DNA of 64,000 nucleotides, from the NCBI GenBank assembly GCA_020723185.1, contig DYJI01000005.1, positions 1 through 64,000 of the forward strand, in the 5' to 3' direction. A program made the translations under genes and the position numbers. Of the stretch, positions 1 through 10,415 are shown piece after piece; positions within the stretch are counted from its first letter, which is position 1; the number at the start of each line of letters is the position of its first letter. This stretch comes from Sideroxydans lithotrophicus (lineage in GTDB: Bacteria > Pseudomonadota > Gammaproteobacteria > Burkholderiales > Gallionellaceae). The notes below the pieces were generated by a model. It saw only the letters and a list, made by a program, of their open reading frames with translations, did not search any database and had not been told where the DNA came from.

Positions 1-1
1 C

Positions 2-784
2 AAGGAAGCCATCCTCTCAAGTTTTACGTGGTCCGAAAAGTCTGGAGCAGGTCAGGAGTTTGTGCAGATTGGGATGCCCGACACTTATTCGGTTCCAATT
101 GATGACACGCGAATATTTTTTGAAATGCCGGACATGGCAGGGTATGAAGCAAAGCTTGCAAAAGTAGTTAGCACGCGCAATGAAGCAAGTAACAAATATT
201 TGAAGATTAGCTACGGCCATTTCACGAAGCCGGGATTCCTATTAGGCAAGGGATTTTATTGGCTAGGTATTCCGTTGTTTGGTAGTTATGGAGGGATGGG
301 TATTACTGCCCAAATCCACATAATGTCCAGCGTGGAAACGCGCGCTGCTTTTGTTGACGATACATTCAAAGGCGACTTCAGCAAGCCTGCCGAACTACAA
401 GCCTATCTGGAGCGGAATCGGGGTGTTCCTGAACACTCGACTCCAGTTGAAGAAGTCATCATCAACGGACGCAAGTGGTATCGCTATTGGTGGAATTCAT
501 TTCTATATCCGGACGATCTAGTTGAACACTACTTTACTGGCTTGGCGCCCGATCGTTTTCTGGAAGTATATGTTCGGCAATATCCTGTTCCCTTTGTTGA
601 GAGCCGTTATCCGACTTACCCAACGGAAGATCGGATGCCGGGCTGGATGAAGGAGACGCATAAATTCAAGGAGCAGGTGATTCATTCCTTGCGCATCAGA
701 CACTCGGCGCGTGACGATGCGCGAGATTTATACGAGGTGGATGTGGCTACCGAGAAGAATGAAGCGCTGCCCGTGCCGAAATAA
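2..784 (+). CDS. hypothetical protein, 5' end truncated by the window edge
   Basis: Frame is open from base 2 (KEAILSSFTWSEKSGAGQEFVQIGMPDTYS...) to a TAA at 782-784; the listed Met at 62 is probably internal. No family recognised. Confidence 0.6.
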   Translation, partial: KEAILSSFTWSEKSGAGQEFVQIGMPDTYSVPIDDTRIFFEMPDMAGYEAKLAKVVSTRNEASNKYLKISYGHFTKPGFLLGKGFYWLGIPLFGSYGGMGITAQIHIMSSVETRAAFVDDTFKGDFSKPAELQAYLERNRGVPEHSTPVEEVIINGRKWYRYWWNSFLYPDDLVEHYFTGLAPDRFLEVYVRQYPVPFVESRYPTYPTEDRMPGWMKETHKFKEQVIHSLRIRHSARDDARDLYEVDVATEKNEALPVPK

Positions 785-789
785 CACTC

Positions 790-948
790 ATGCTTTGTCT
801 TTGTCGCCTGATCTTTTGTGTTTTGCTGGCCATCTCGCAACTGGCTTACGGCAATATTGCGCAAAGCACCAGCAGCAGCTACCGCGACGAACAAACCAGC
901 GGCCTGTTCAGCAACGGCGGCCTCAGCATCAGCCTGGGCAACAGCATA
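790..948 (+). pseudogene. remnant of a filamentous haemagglutinin/CdiA-type haemagglutinin repeat
   Basis: In-frame SSSYRDEQTSGLFSNGGLSISLGN resembles the (S)DEQSSGLFSGGGxSxxVG repeat of FHA/CdiA exoproteins; similarity stops at the RAYT flank (ataggggacagaccacgg). Confidence 0.5.
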
Positions 949-1010
949 AATAGGGGACAGACCACGGTTTTTGATACGATGCTTGTGGCTCTTTAGTGAG
1001 GAAAAACACC

Positions 1011-1739
1011 ATGCCTCGTCGCGCACGCCTCTCGATACCCGGTATACCGTGGCACATCATCCAGCGCGGCAACAATCGTTCGGTCTGTTTCCATGCCGAG
1101 GAAGATTACCAGCTCTACCTGCATTACCTCGATGAGTTCGCCGCCAGATTCGGCTGCGCCATCCACGCCTACGTACTGATGACCAATCACGTGCATTTGC
1201 TGCTGACGCCGCAACGCACCGACAGCGCCGCCTTGCTGATGAAGAACCTTGGTCAGCGCTATGTTCAATACATCAACCACACCTATCGGCGCAGCGGCAC
1301 CTTATGGGAAGGGCGGTTTCGTTCGTGCCTGACGCAGACGGAGGATTACGTGCTGGCGTGCTACCGTTATATCGAATTGAACCCGGTGCGTGCCGGCATG
1401 GTGATGCGTCCGCAGGATTATCGCTGGTCGAGCTATCATGCCAACGCGCTGGGGAAGGCGAGCCGTTTCGTTGTGCCGCAAGCGGAGTATCTGAGACTAG
1501 GGTGCGATGATGCAGTCAGGCAGGAAGCCTATCGAGCCTTGTTCAAGGCACATCTGGACGAAGAGGTGGTGGTGCAGATACGCAGCGCGACCAATGGCAA
1601 CTATGCGTTAGGCAGCGAGCGATTCCAGCAAGAGATCGGGGTGATGCTTGGCCGGCGGGCGGGCAGAGGGCAATCCGGCAGGCCGAGCAAAGGGGCTGTC
1701 CCGTCCAACCGTCCAAAACACTTTCCCCGTTCCGGCTGA
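1011..1739 (+). CDS. REP-associated tyrosine transposase (RAYT, Y1 transposase IS200-like superfamily)
   Basis: MPRRARLSIPGIPWHIIQRGNNRSVCF...YVLMTNHVHLLLTP...RYIELNPVRAGMV...YRWSSYHAN: characteristic RAYT motifs including HVHLLL. GTG at 996 is an alternative start. Confidence 0.92.
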   Translation: MPRRARLSIPGIPWHIIQRGNNRSVCFHAEEDYQLYLHYLDEFAARFGCAIHAYVLMTNHVHLLLTPQRTDSAALLMKNLGQRYVQYINHTYRRSGTLWEGRFRSCLTQTEDYVLACYRYIELNPVRAGMVMRPQDYRWSSYHANALGKASRFVVPQAEYLRLGCDDAVRQEAYRALFKAHLDEEVVVQIRSATNGNYALGSERFQQEIGVMLGRRAGRGQSGRPSKGAVPSNRPKHFPRSG

Positions 1740-1764
1740 ACCGAATTTTTCAACCCAAATCGCA

Positions 1765-1807
1765 GCCAGCGCTGTCGCTGGCAGTCGCTTCCATTCGTCA
1801 AATGGAA
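1765..1807. repeat. tandem perfect hairpins downstream of the RAYT (candidate REP/BIME-like unit)
   Basis: GCCAGCG-CTGT-CGCTGGC (1765-1782) and TTCCATT-CGTCA-AATGGAA (1789-1807). Confidence 0.45.
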
Positions 1808-1881
1808 ACTTTCGCCGATTTTCCTTCTGCAAAATCTGCATTTGCTGGTTTCTGTCCGTGCAACATCTCGGCAATCCGTAA

Positions 1882-2877
1882 TTACCGTGGACACCAACCC
1901 AGAGTATTCAAAGTTCGCCGGATGGTGATCAACATCACAAGTAATACCCTCTCAACATCCCATGCCTCGAACCAACGTACCGATTTAGGCGCACGGCGAA
2001 ACGGGTTGATTCCACGCCATGCCTCATCCGGCGTAAATCCGCCCAAATTTTGATGCGGGCGCACTGCGTTGTACCAGATACCGAAATCATTCAGCAGATA
2101 CGCCAGCGCATCGCGGGTGTCGACCTCAATCCGATCCATCTTCTGTTTCAGCGTACCGAACAATCGCTCGATGCGCCCATTCATCCACGGACAACCCGGC
2201 ACAGTGAATTGCTGCCTGATACCCGCAACCCGGCAGCCCCAGCGAAAAACCTTGCCACGAAACACGCTGGCATTGTCCGAACGAAGCGCACGCGGCACAC
2301 CGTATTTGCCGATGGCAAGGAACAAGTGACCAAGCAGCGTCCACGCATTCTGCCGTTTTAGTGTTTCCAGCATAAGCAGTCTGAGGCTGCCATGATCGAC
2401 AATGCCCAGGATGGCATACACATTTCCAGCAAGATCGCCTTTGCCTGTCATGTCGATGGCCTAGGTGTCATTGACCGGCACAGGACACGGCGATTTGTTC
2501 TTGATGTTCCGGCGCAACAATTCAATCTCATATCGGTGCTTGCGCAGCGTGTAGCTCACGTAGGATTTACCTGCCGTCATGTTGTCGCGGACGGCGTGCA
2601 ACCGGTTGAATAGCATCTCGACACTGCGGCATCCCTCGCCACTCAGCGCAGCCAGCCGCACCACCTCCTTAACCACCCAGGCAGGTTTTGCACGCGTACG
2701 ATGGGCGGGTTTCTTGTCCGCAATGCAAATGGGTTTTGGCAATTGAAACCGCCTGCGCCGGAATGGCCGCTGCCGGAATAAGACTAACAAGCCAAAGTGT
2801 CCATGGAGCAAGGCAAACCCAAAGCCCAGAAAGGAGAGCAGGGCGGGCAGGAGTGGCAGGGGTTGCAAAACATGCAT
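1882..2877 (-). pseudogene. DDE integrase-core transposase interrupted by an in-frame amber stop
   Basis: 2461..2877 (N-terminal part) and 1882..2451 (C-terminal part: IVDHGSLRLL...RSDNASVF...GCPWMNGRIERLFGTLKQK...YNAVRPHQNLGG) lie in the same minus frame, separated only by TAG-GCC-ATC-GAC-ATG. True N-terminus uncertain. Confidence 0.8.
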
Positions 2878-2985
2878 GGCGTGAAAACGCGGGATGGAGC
2901 TCGAAGTTTCGGAATCTATCGGGTGCCCGCCTGAAGGTGTATGGATCGCACGAGGTGCATATCCAACCTGACACGAACCTTGTGC

Positions 2986-3408
2986 CTACAGTTCCCAGGG
3001 ATTGAACAGCAGCGGATAGTAAGCAAAGTCCTGCACGTTGCGCGTGACAATGGTGAGGCCATGGCATTGCGCGGTGGCTATCAACAGCGAATCCATCAGC
3101 GGTTGCGGCTGGCCTGCGAGCTCTGTGCGCGCAGCGATTTGCGCCCAAGCATGCAGGATGGGTACATCCAGCGTCAGGATGCGCCCGGCAAATCGTTGTT
3201 CCACCTTACCCAGCCATGCAGTTAGTTTCTGGCTGCGGCGCGGTTCGACAGCGCGGAGCTTGAGGATGCCTTTTTCGATTTCGCCAATTGTAATCACGCT
3301 GAGATAGAGGCTGGTTTCATCCTGCTCGTCCAGCCAGGCGATGACGCGTTCCTCGGGGGTGCGCTTTGCATATTCAGAAAGCACACATGTATCGACTAGC
3401 CAACTCAT
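2986..3408 (-). CDS. PIN-domain ribonuclease toxin (VapC/FitB-like)
   Basis: MSWLVDTCVLSEYAKR...ITIGEIEKGI...PLMDSLLIATAQCHGLTIVTRNVQDF: PIN acidic residues; overlaps the antitoxin gene. Confidence 0.9.
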   Translation of the reverse strand: MSWLVDTCVLSEYAKRTPEERVIAWLDEQDETSLYLSVITIGEIEKGILKLRAVEPRRSQKLTAWLGKVEQRFAGRILTLDVPILHAWAQIAARTELAGQPQPLMDSLLIATAQCHGLTIVTRNVQDFAYYPLLFNPWEL

Positions 3409-3656
3409 AACTCAATGTTGCGCCCGGCGTCGAGGCTGCGTGCCAGGTCGAGATCTTCAATGCCGAGATCGGGTTGCAGCAGGGCGGCGGAAAGTTTGCC
3501 TTTGTGGCGCGTGAGGCGAACATATTGTTCCGCCGATACGACCACCGCCGTGGGCTTGCCATGCACGGTGACCACTTGGGCATCGCCGCCGGCTGCCAAT
3601 CTTATGAGTTGGCTGAAATTGCCTTTCGCTTCCTGCAATTGCCATTCGCTTCGCAT
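3405..3656 (-). CDS. Phd/YefM-family antitoxin
   Basis: WQLQEAKGNFSQLIRLAAGGDAQVVTVHGKPTAVVVSAEQYVRL is a Phd/YefM signature; immediately upstream of the PIN toxin with overlapping ORFs. Confidence 0.9.
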   Translation of the reverse strand: MRSEWQLQEAKGNFSQLIRLAAGGDAQVVTVHGKPTAVVVSAEQYVRLTRHKGKLSAALLQPDLGIEDLDLARSLDAGRNIEL

Positions 3657-3841
3657 GATGCCCTCCGTTAAATCTGGTCAGTCTGGGCAGAATTTAACAT
3701 GTTGCTTTCCGGTTGGCTATGCCTGCAATCTTTGACCGCCGTCTCTCGCGCCAACGGCTACAAGATAGCCAGAGCTATTCGTGAATAGTTACACGGGCCA
3801 AGTCATTCAGGCAGGATCGCGCCATGGTATTTGTTGCCGTG

Positions 3842-5545
3842 TTACCAATACAGCTCAACACTCCTTAATGCCTCTCCGCCCGAGGTGCCCCCAACTGTGA
3901 TCGCTTTACCGTTGTAGAGCAGCACAGTGGTGTGCTGGGTGCGCGCATGTATTGATGGTCCTGTGGTCGACCATGTTCCCGTGATGGGGTTGAAAAGTTC
4001 TCCGCTGGAGAGGGTGTTCTTTCCGCCTGCGCTGCTGCCGCCTGTTACGTAGACCTGCCCTGTGGGGAGCAATACGGCGCTGTGCAGGTAGCGCGCGTCA
4101 GTCATTTTCCCTGCCGATGTCCATTGCCCGCTTTCGGCATCGAACAATTCGGATGTGGCAAGGACGCCTTTGTCGTCCAGTCCGCCTGCGATCAATACGT
4201 TGCCATTGGGGAGCAGGGTCGCGGTGTGCAGGTGGCGCGGTGCCGATATATAGCCTGCGGGGTGCCATGTGCCTGTTTCTGCATCATATAGCTCTGCATT
4301 GCGGAGGCTGCCATTGGGGCCTGTGCCAGCCGCGATCAATACTTTGTTGTTGGGTAGCAGGGTGGCTGTGTGCTGTGTGCGGGCTGAGGATGGTTTGTTT
4401 GTGATACTCCATTTGCCTGTCGCCGGGTCATAAAGCTCGGCGCTTGCAAGAATGCCTTGTCCTGTCGCTCCGATGCCGCCCACTACGAGTACTTTGCCGT
4501 TGGGTAGCAGGGTGGTTGTGTGGTCGCGACGGGCGATGTTCAGGCTGCCTGTGATGACCCATCTTGAGGTGGTCGGGTCGAATAGTTCTGCACTGGCGAG
4601 GCGGGTAATACCTTCGCCGATGCCGCCGACGATCAGCACTTTGCCATTTGGCAGCAGGGTTGCGCTGTGGCTGTGTCGCGCCTGGTTGAGGGGGGCTGCG
4701 GCAGAAAATCTGCCGCTGGAGGCATCGTAAATCTCGGTATCGCTGATGCTGCCGTTGTCATTGGCGCCACCCGTGACCAGCAGATTCCCGTTGGCAAGCA
4801 AGGTGCTTGTGTGATTTCGGCGTGCGGTCGTGAGGGCAGCGCTGGCGACAGCAATTCCTTTGGAGGGTTGGCCGCAGATTATTTGAATGTTGCTGACGTT
4901 CGACTGCGATACGCTGCCTTTGCCATATGTCTGCGTGCAGGGTTGCTCATTTGGCGAGGCGGAGGCGTGAATGTCGTAGACGGCCTTGGGGATGAATTTG
5001 TTGGGCAAGGTGAACGTGTCGCCATCCGTGATGAACTCTTCGGATTTGCCGTTATTGCTTATTGAAAGCGTATTGCCCTCAGTCAGACCGCGGATATGCC
5101 CTCCGATGGAATAGCCCACGGTGATAGGTAGCGGTTCGGAGGTGATGCCATTCAGTTTGACTGTGAGTTGGGTAACGCCTGCACTGATGCCTTCTGCCTC
5201 GCCAGCGGCAATCCTGATGAGGCCTTTCTTGCTCGTGTGCCAACTTACCTTGGACAGGATGTTCTGGCTGGAGTCGTCGGAGTAGTGCCCGATGGCTTGC
5301 AGCGCTGTTTTTTCGCCTATGCCGAGGTATGCCTTGGTTGATGTCAGTTCAATGTGCTGAAGGGTGGCGGTCACAGGGAGCGCGGTGGCAGGAGGCGCAG
5401 CGGGTGTGGCAGTTTCGGGAGCAGTTTCGCGCGGTTGGGCGGCAGTGGCCGATGGTGGTGCCTTGCTGTGCTCTTCGCAACTGGCCAGGAATACGGCAAA
5501 GAAAAGCAAGGAAAGGCGAGCGGCTAAAGTAAGCGGCAGTGACAT
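3842..5545 (-). CDS. Kelch-repeat lipoprotein with a Big2-like domain
   Basis: Lipobox FLASC after a signal peptide; Ig-like segment (IELTSTKAYLGIGEKTALQAIGHYSDDSS); seven repeats of the AR..H..TLLPNGKVLI.GG form. Confidence 0.85.
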   Translation of the reverse strand: MSLPLTLAARLSLLFFAVFLASCEEHSKAPPSATAAQPRETAPETATPAAPPATALPVTATLQHIELTSTKAYLGIGEKTALQAIGHYSDDSSQNILSKVSWHTSKKGLIRIAAGEAEGISAGVTQLTVKLNGITSEPLPITVGYSIGGHIRGLTEGNTLSISNNGKSEEFITDGDTFTLPNKFIPKAVYDIHASASPNEQPCTQTYGKGSVSQSNVSNIQIICGQPSKGIAVASAALTTARRNHTSTLLANGNLLVTGGANDNGSISDTEIYDASSGRFSAAAPLNQARHSHSATLLPNGKVLIVGGIGEGITRLASAELFDPTTSRWVITGSLNIARRDHTTTLLPNGKVLVVGGIGATGQGILASAELYDPATGKWSITNKPSSARTQHTATLLPNNKVLIAAGTGPNGSLRNAELYDAETGTWHPAGYISAPRHLHTATLLPNGNVLIAGGLDDKGVLATSELFDAESGQWTSAGKMTDARYLHSAVLLPTGQVYVTGGSSAGGKNTLSSGELFNPITGTWSTTGPSIHARTQHTTVLLYNGKAITVGGTSGGEALRSVELYW

Positions 5546-5870
5546 GGAAGGACTTTCGTTAAGGATGCTGATGGAGCACACGAGGCCTGAGACGTGAAAA
5601 TCTGCGGCAGGATTCTACCTGCGCTGCTCGGGATTGTGCATGATGCCGGTGGGCGGTTAGGCTGGTTTGTCCCTGCCATCCTGCAAATTACGTGCAAATT
5701 CTGGATGGGACTCGGCTTTACGGCTTGCTCAAATGCCATCATTTGCGAATTTGAAAGGAACCTTTTCCGCATAGCTGGGCTGCATGTCGGCACTGCGACA
5801 TTGCAGGCAAACCCTGCTAGAATCGCGCCCTCAGAATTTTCTGATTCACAATAATCATTTGGAGAGAAGC

Positions 5871-6296
5871 ATGGCTGTCGAACGTACCCTTTCTATCATC
5901 AAACCCGATGCAGTCGCCAAGAACGTCATCGGTCAGATCTATTCCCGTTTCGAAGGTGCCGGTCTGAAGATCGTGGCGGCACGCATGGTGCAACTGTCCC
6001 GCGCCGAAGCGGAAGGCTTCTACGCCGTGCACAAGGCCCGTCCTTTCTTCAAGGATCTGGTGGATTTCATGATCTCCGGCCCGGTGATGATCCAGGTGCT
6101 GGAAGGCGAAGGCGCGATCCTGAAGAACCGCGACCTGATGGGCGCTACCGATCCGAAGAAGGCAGAAAAGGGCACCATCCGCGCCGATTTCGCTGACAGC
6201 ATCGACGCGAACGCGGTGCACGGTTCCGACGCGGCTGAGACTGCTGCTGTCGAGATCGCTTACTTCTTCCCGGCACTGAACGTCTATTCGCGCTAA
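5871..6296 (+). CDS. ndk: nucleoside diphosphate kinase
   Basis: [21 protein letters not shown]...[44 protein letters not shown]. Confidence 0.98.
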   Translation: MAVERTLSIIKPDAVAKNVIGQIYSRFEGAGLKIVAARMVQLSRAEAEGFYAVHKARPFFKDLVDFMISGPVMIQVLEGEGAILKNRDLMGATDPKKAEKGTIRADFADSIDANAVHGSDAAETAAVEIAYFFPALNVYSR

Positions 6297-6305
6297 GCGA
6301 TTCAG

Positions 6306-7388
6306 ATGAAGCAAAACCTCCTCGATCTTGAACCGGCTGCGATGACCGCATGGTTCGCGGAACACGGCGAAAAACCGTTCCGCGCCAAGCAGGTGCTGCG
6401 CTGGATCTACAAGAACGGGGAGTCCGATTTCGATGCGATGAGCGATCTGGCGATCTCTCTTCGCGAAAAACTGAAGCAACTCGCCTGTATCCAGACGCCC
6501 AAGGTGATGCGCGAAGAGACCGCCACCGACGGTACGCGCAAATGGCTGCTGGATGTGGGGACGGGCAACGCGGTGGAGACCGTGTTCATCCCGGAAGAGG
6601 GCAGGGGGACGCTGTGTGTTTCGACGCAGGCGGGCTGCGCGCTGGATTGCGCGTTCTGTTCCACCGGCAAGCAAGGCTTCAACCGCAATCTGTCCACTGC
6701 CGAGATCATCGGCCAGGTGTGGTGGGCCAACCATGAACTTGGCAAGAACGAAGAAGGCAACTGGCCGGTCACCAATGTGGTGATGATGGGCATGGGCGAG
6801 CCTCTGCTGAATTTCGACAGCACCGTGAGCGCCTTGCGCCTGATGCTGGACGACCACTGTTACGGCCTGTCGCGCCGCCGTGTGACGGTGTCCACCTCCG
6901 GCGTGGTGCCGGCGATGGACCGGCTGCGCGAGGAATGCCCGGTCGCACTGGCGATCTCGCTGCATGCGCCGAATGATGCGTTGCGTAACGAGCTGGTGCC
7001 GATCAACCAGAAATATCCATTGAAGGAATTGATGGCCGCTTGCTTGCGCTATCTGGAAAAGGCCCCGCGCGATTTCGTGACTTTCGAATACGTGATGCTG
7101 GCGGGGGTGAACGACAGGCCGCAGGATGCGCGCGAGTTGATGGAGTTGGTGCGCGATGTGCCTTGCAAGTTCAACCTGATCCCGTTCAACCCGTTCCCGC
7201 AAGCGCCTTATCGCCGTTCGGATATGGAGACGGTGAAACGTTTCCGCGACATCCTGATGCAGGCGGACATCGTCACCACCATCCGCAAGGTGCGCGGCGA
7301 CGACATCGCGGCGGCCTGCGGGCAATTGGCGGGTCAAGTGCAGGACAAGTCGAAACGAACCCTACGCATGATGGAGGCAAGCCGATGA
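6306..7388 (+). CDS. rlmN: 23S rRNA/tRNA adenine C2-methyltransferase RlmN (radical SAM)
   Basis: [27 protein letters not shown] radical-SAM motif; [10 protein letters not shown]; gene order. Confidence 0.98.
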   Translation: MKQNLLDLEPAAMTAWFAEHGEKPFRAKQVLRWIYKNGESDFDAMSDLAISLREKLKQLACIQTPKVMREETATDGTRKWLLDVGTGNAVETVFIPEEGRGTLCVSTQAGCALDCAFCSTGKQGFNRNLSTAEIIGQVWWANHELGKNEEGNWPVTNVVMMGMGEPLLNFDSTVSALRLMLDDHCYGLSRRRVTVSTSGVVPAMDRLREECPVALAISLHAPNDALRNELVPINQKYPLKELMAACLRYLEKAPRDFVTFEYVMLAGVNDRPQDARELMELVRDVPCKFNLIPFNPFPQAPYRRSDMETVKRFRDILMQADIVTTIRKVRGDDIAAACGQLAGQVQDKSKRTLRMMEASR

Positions 7389-8125
7389 AGCCGTGGATGG
7401 TCTATCTTCTTGCATTGCTGCTGGCCGGATGTGCCGGAGGCGGTGTGCCGGACGAGAGGGCGCGCAGCAGTGCCAAGATCCATACCGAATTGGCTGCCTC
7501 CTACTTCGAGCGCGGCCAGTATTCCATCGCGCTGCAGGAACTGGGGGCGGCCATGCAGGCCGACGATTCCTATGCGCCGGCCTACAATGTGCGCGGTCTG
7601 GTGCGCATGACACTGCGCGAGGACGAACAGGCAGACAGGGATTTCCGCCGCGCCCTGAAGATCGATCCCCATAGCGCCTCCACGTTGAACAACTACGGCT
7701 GGTTCCTGTGCCAGCGAGGAAAGCCGAAGGAATCCATCGCAAAGTTCATGGATGCGTTGAAAGACCCGCTCTACAACACGCCCGATGTTGCGTATGCCAA
7801 TGCGGGTGTGTGCGCCATCAAGGCAGGTGATCTGGTTGCGGCGGAAAGTTTTCTGGAACGGGCGTTGATCCTGCACCCGGCCATGCCGGAAGCCCAGATC
7901 GGGCTGGCCGAACTGAACTACACCAGGGGGGACTACTCGATGGCCAAAGTCCACTTGATGCGTTTCATGCAAGTGTACGACGCGCTGACGCCCGAGCACC
8001 TGTGGCTGGCGGTCCGAGTCGAGCGCAAGGCGGGGGATCGCAATGCGGCGGCGAGTTATGCGTTGCAATTGCGCAAGCGGTTCCCGGATTCGCGCGAAGC
8101 GCAACTTCTGCAGGCGGGCGAGTGA
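7385..8125 (+). CDS. pilW: type IV pilus biogenesis/stability lipoprotein PilW/PilF (TPR)
   Basis: Lipobox [11 protein letters not shown] repeats, conserved position between rlmN and rodZ. Confidence 0.9.
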   Translation: MKPWMVYLLALLLAGCAGGGVPDERARSSAKIHTELAASYFERGQYSIALQELGAAMQADDSYAPAYNVRGLVRMTLREDEQADRDFRRALKIDPHSASTLNNYGWFLCQRGKPKESIAKFMDALKDPLYNTPDVAYANAGVCAIKAGDLVAAESFLERALILHPAMPEAQIGLAELNYTRGDYSMAKVHLMRFMQVYDALTPEHLWLAVRVERKAGDRNAAASYALQLRKRFPDSREAQLLQAGE

Positions 8126-9183
8126 TGGCTGAGAACCAGAGTGAGACGAATCCGGAAGCGCAACAGCCGGCGTTGAGCGTCGGGGCGATCCTGCGCGCCG
8201 AGCGCGAGGCGCGCGGTCTGTCGGTGGAAGAGATCGCGGAGCGCGTCAAATTCAGTGTGCGCCAGGTGGAAGCCCTGGAGCATGACGATGTCGAGCATCT
8301 GCCGCAGGGAACCTTCCTGCGCGGCTTCGTGCGCAGCTATGCGCGCGTGCTCGGCGTGGACGAGGCCAGGTTGCTGGAAGCGACGCATACGCATACGGAA
8401 CATCATTTCGATGTGACGGATGTGCAGGCAGGCGGCGCTCCCCTGCCGGTCACGGGTGATGCGAGCCGTCGCAGCCGTTACCTGCTGCTGGGTGCTCTGG
8501 CTGTGGCGATCCTGCTGGCAGGTTTCATCCTGATGCGTCCTGCCCAGAAGACGCTTCCCGCCGTGGTCACAGAAGAGGGCGCAGTGGAACCCGTCTCTGC
8601 AGTCAGTGCCGCGCCGCTACAGCCGATAGAACCGGCACAGCCGGTCATGGCGCAATCGGCCGAGCCAGCAACAATCGCGGAAGTGCAGAAACCTGAGCCT
8701 GCAGCTGCGCCAAAAAAAATCGAACCAGCCAAGCCGTTGCCCATCGTCAAGCCGTTGCCAGTGACGAAACCGGTCGAAGCAGTCAAGCCGGCAGAAGTTC
8801 CGAAGCCCGTGGTTGCGCCCAAGCCAGTCGTCACCCCGACGGTTCCAGTGAGCAAGCCGGAGCCTGTTGCGCCAGCAGAAACCGAGGCACCAGCGCCTGA
8901 CACGCCTTCCAAACCTGAAGTACCACTAGCGCAATTGATGAAGCGCCCGATCCATATCGTGTTCAACGAAGATGCATGGATGGAGATCATCGACGTGAAC
9001 GGCGAGATATTGTTGTCGCGCGTCACGAAAGCGGGTGAGGAGAAGTGGATAGGCGGCGGACATCGTGCGCCATACAGTGTCTCCATCGGCAGACCGGGGG
9101 CGATCCGTATGTATTACCACGGCAAGGAAGTCGATCTGTCGAAATTCAACCCGGCTGGCGTCGCCAAGCTGGTTCTGGAGTAA
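8125..9183 (+). CDS. rodZ: RodZ-like HTH/TM cytoskeletal protein
   Basis: N-terminal HTH ([30 protein letters not shown]), single TM, Pro/Lys/Ala-rich linker, C-terminal DUF4115-like domain. Confidence 0.88.
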   Translation: MAENQSETNPEAQQPALSVGAILRAEREARGLSVEEIAERVKFSVRQVEALEHDDVEHLPQGTFLRGFVRSYARVLGVDEARLLEATHTHTEHHFDVTDVQAGGAPLPVTGDASRRSRYLLLGALAVAILLAGFILMRPAQKTLPAVVTEEGAVEPVSAVSAAPLQPIEPAQPVMAQSAEPATIAEVQKPEPAAAPKKIEPAKPLPIVKPLPVTKPVEAVKPAEVPKPVVAPKPVVTPTVPVSKPEPVAPAETEAPAPDTPSKPEVPLAQLMKRPIHIVFNEDAWMEIIDVNGEILLSRVTKAGEEKWIGGGHRAPYSVSIGRPGAIRMYYHGKEVDLSKFNPAGVAKLVLE

Positions 9184-9188
9184 CACAT

Positions 9189-10411
<1,223 letters not shown>

Positions 10412-10415
<4 letters not shown>

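Noticed and set aside
3721-3800. Short peptide LTAVSRANGYKIARAIRE near the TA locus, possibly an HTH-protein tail, plus CTATTC-GT-GAATAG
   Set aside because: Too short and without a start or family support; may be chance.
5817-7337. 506-aa minus-strand ORF opposite ndk/rlmN
   Set aside because: His/Arg/Gln-rich shadow ORF produced by codon bias of the real plus-strand genes; no recognisable domains.
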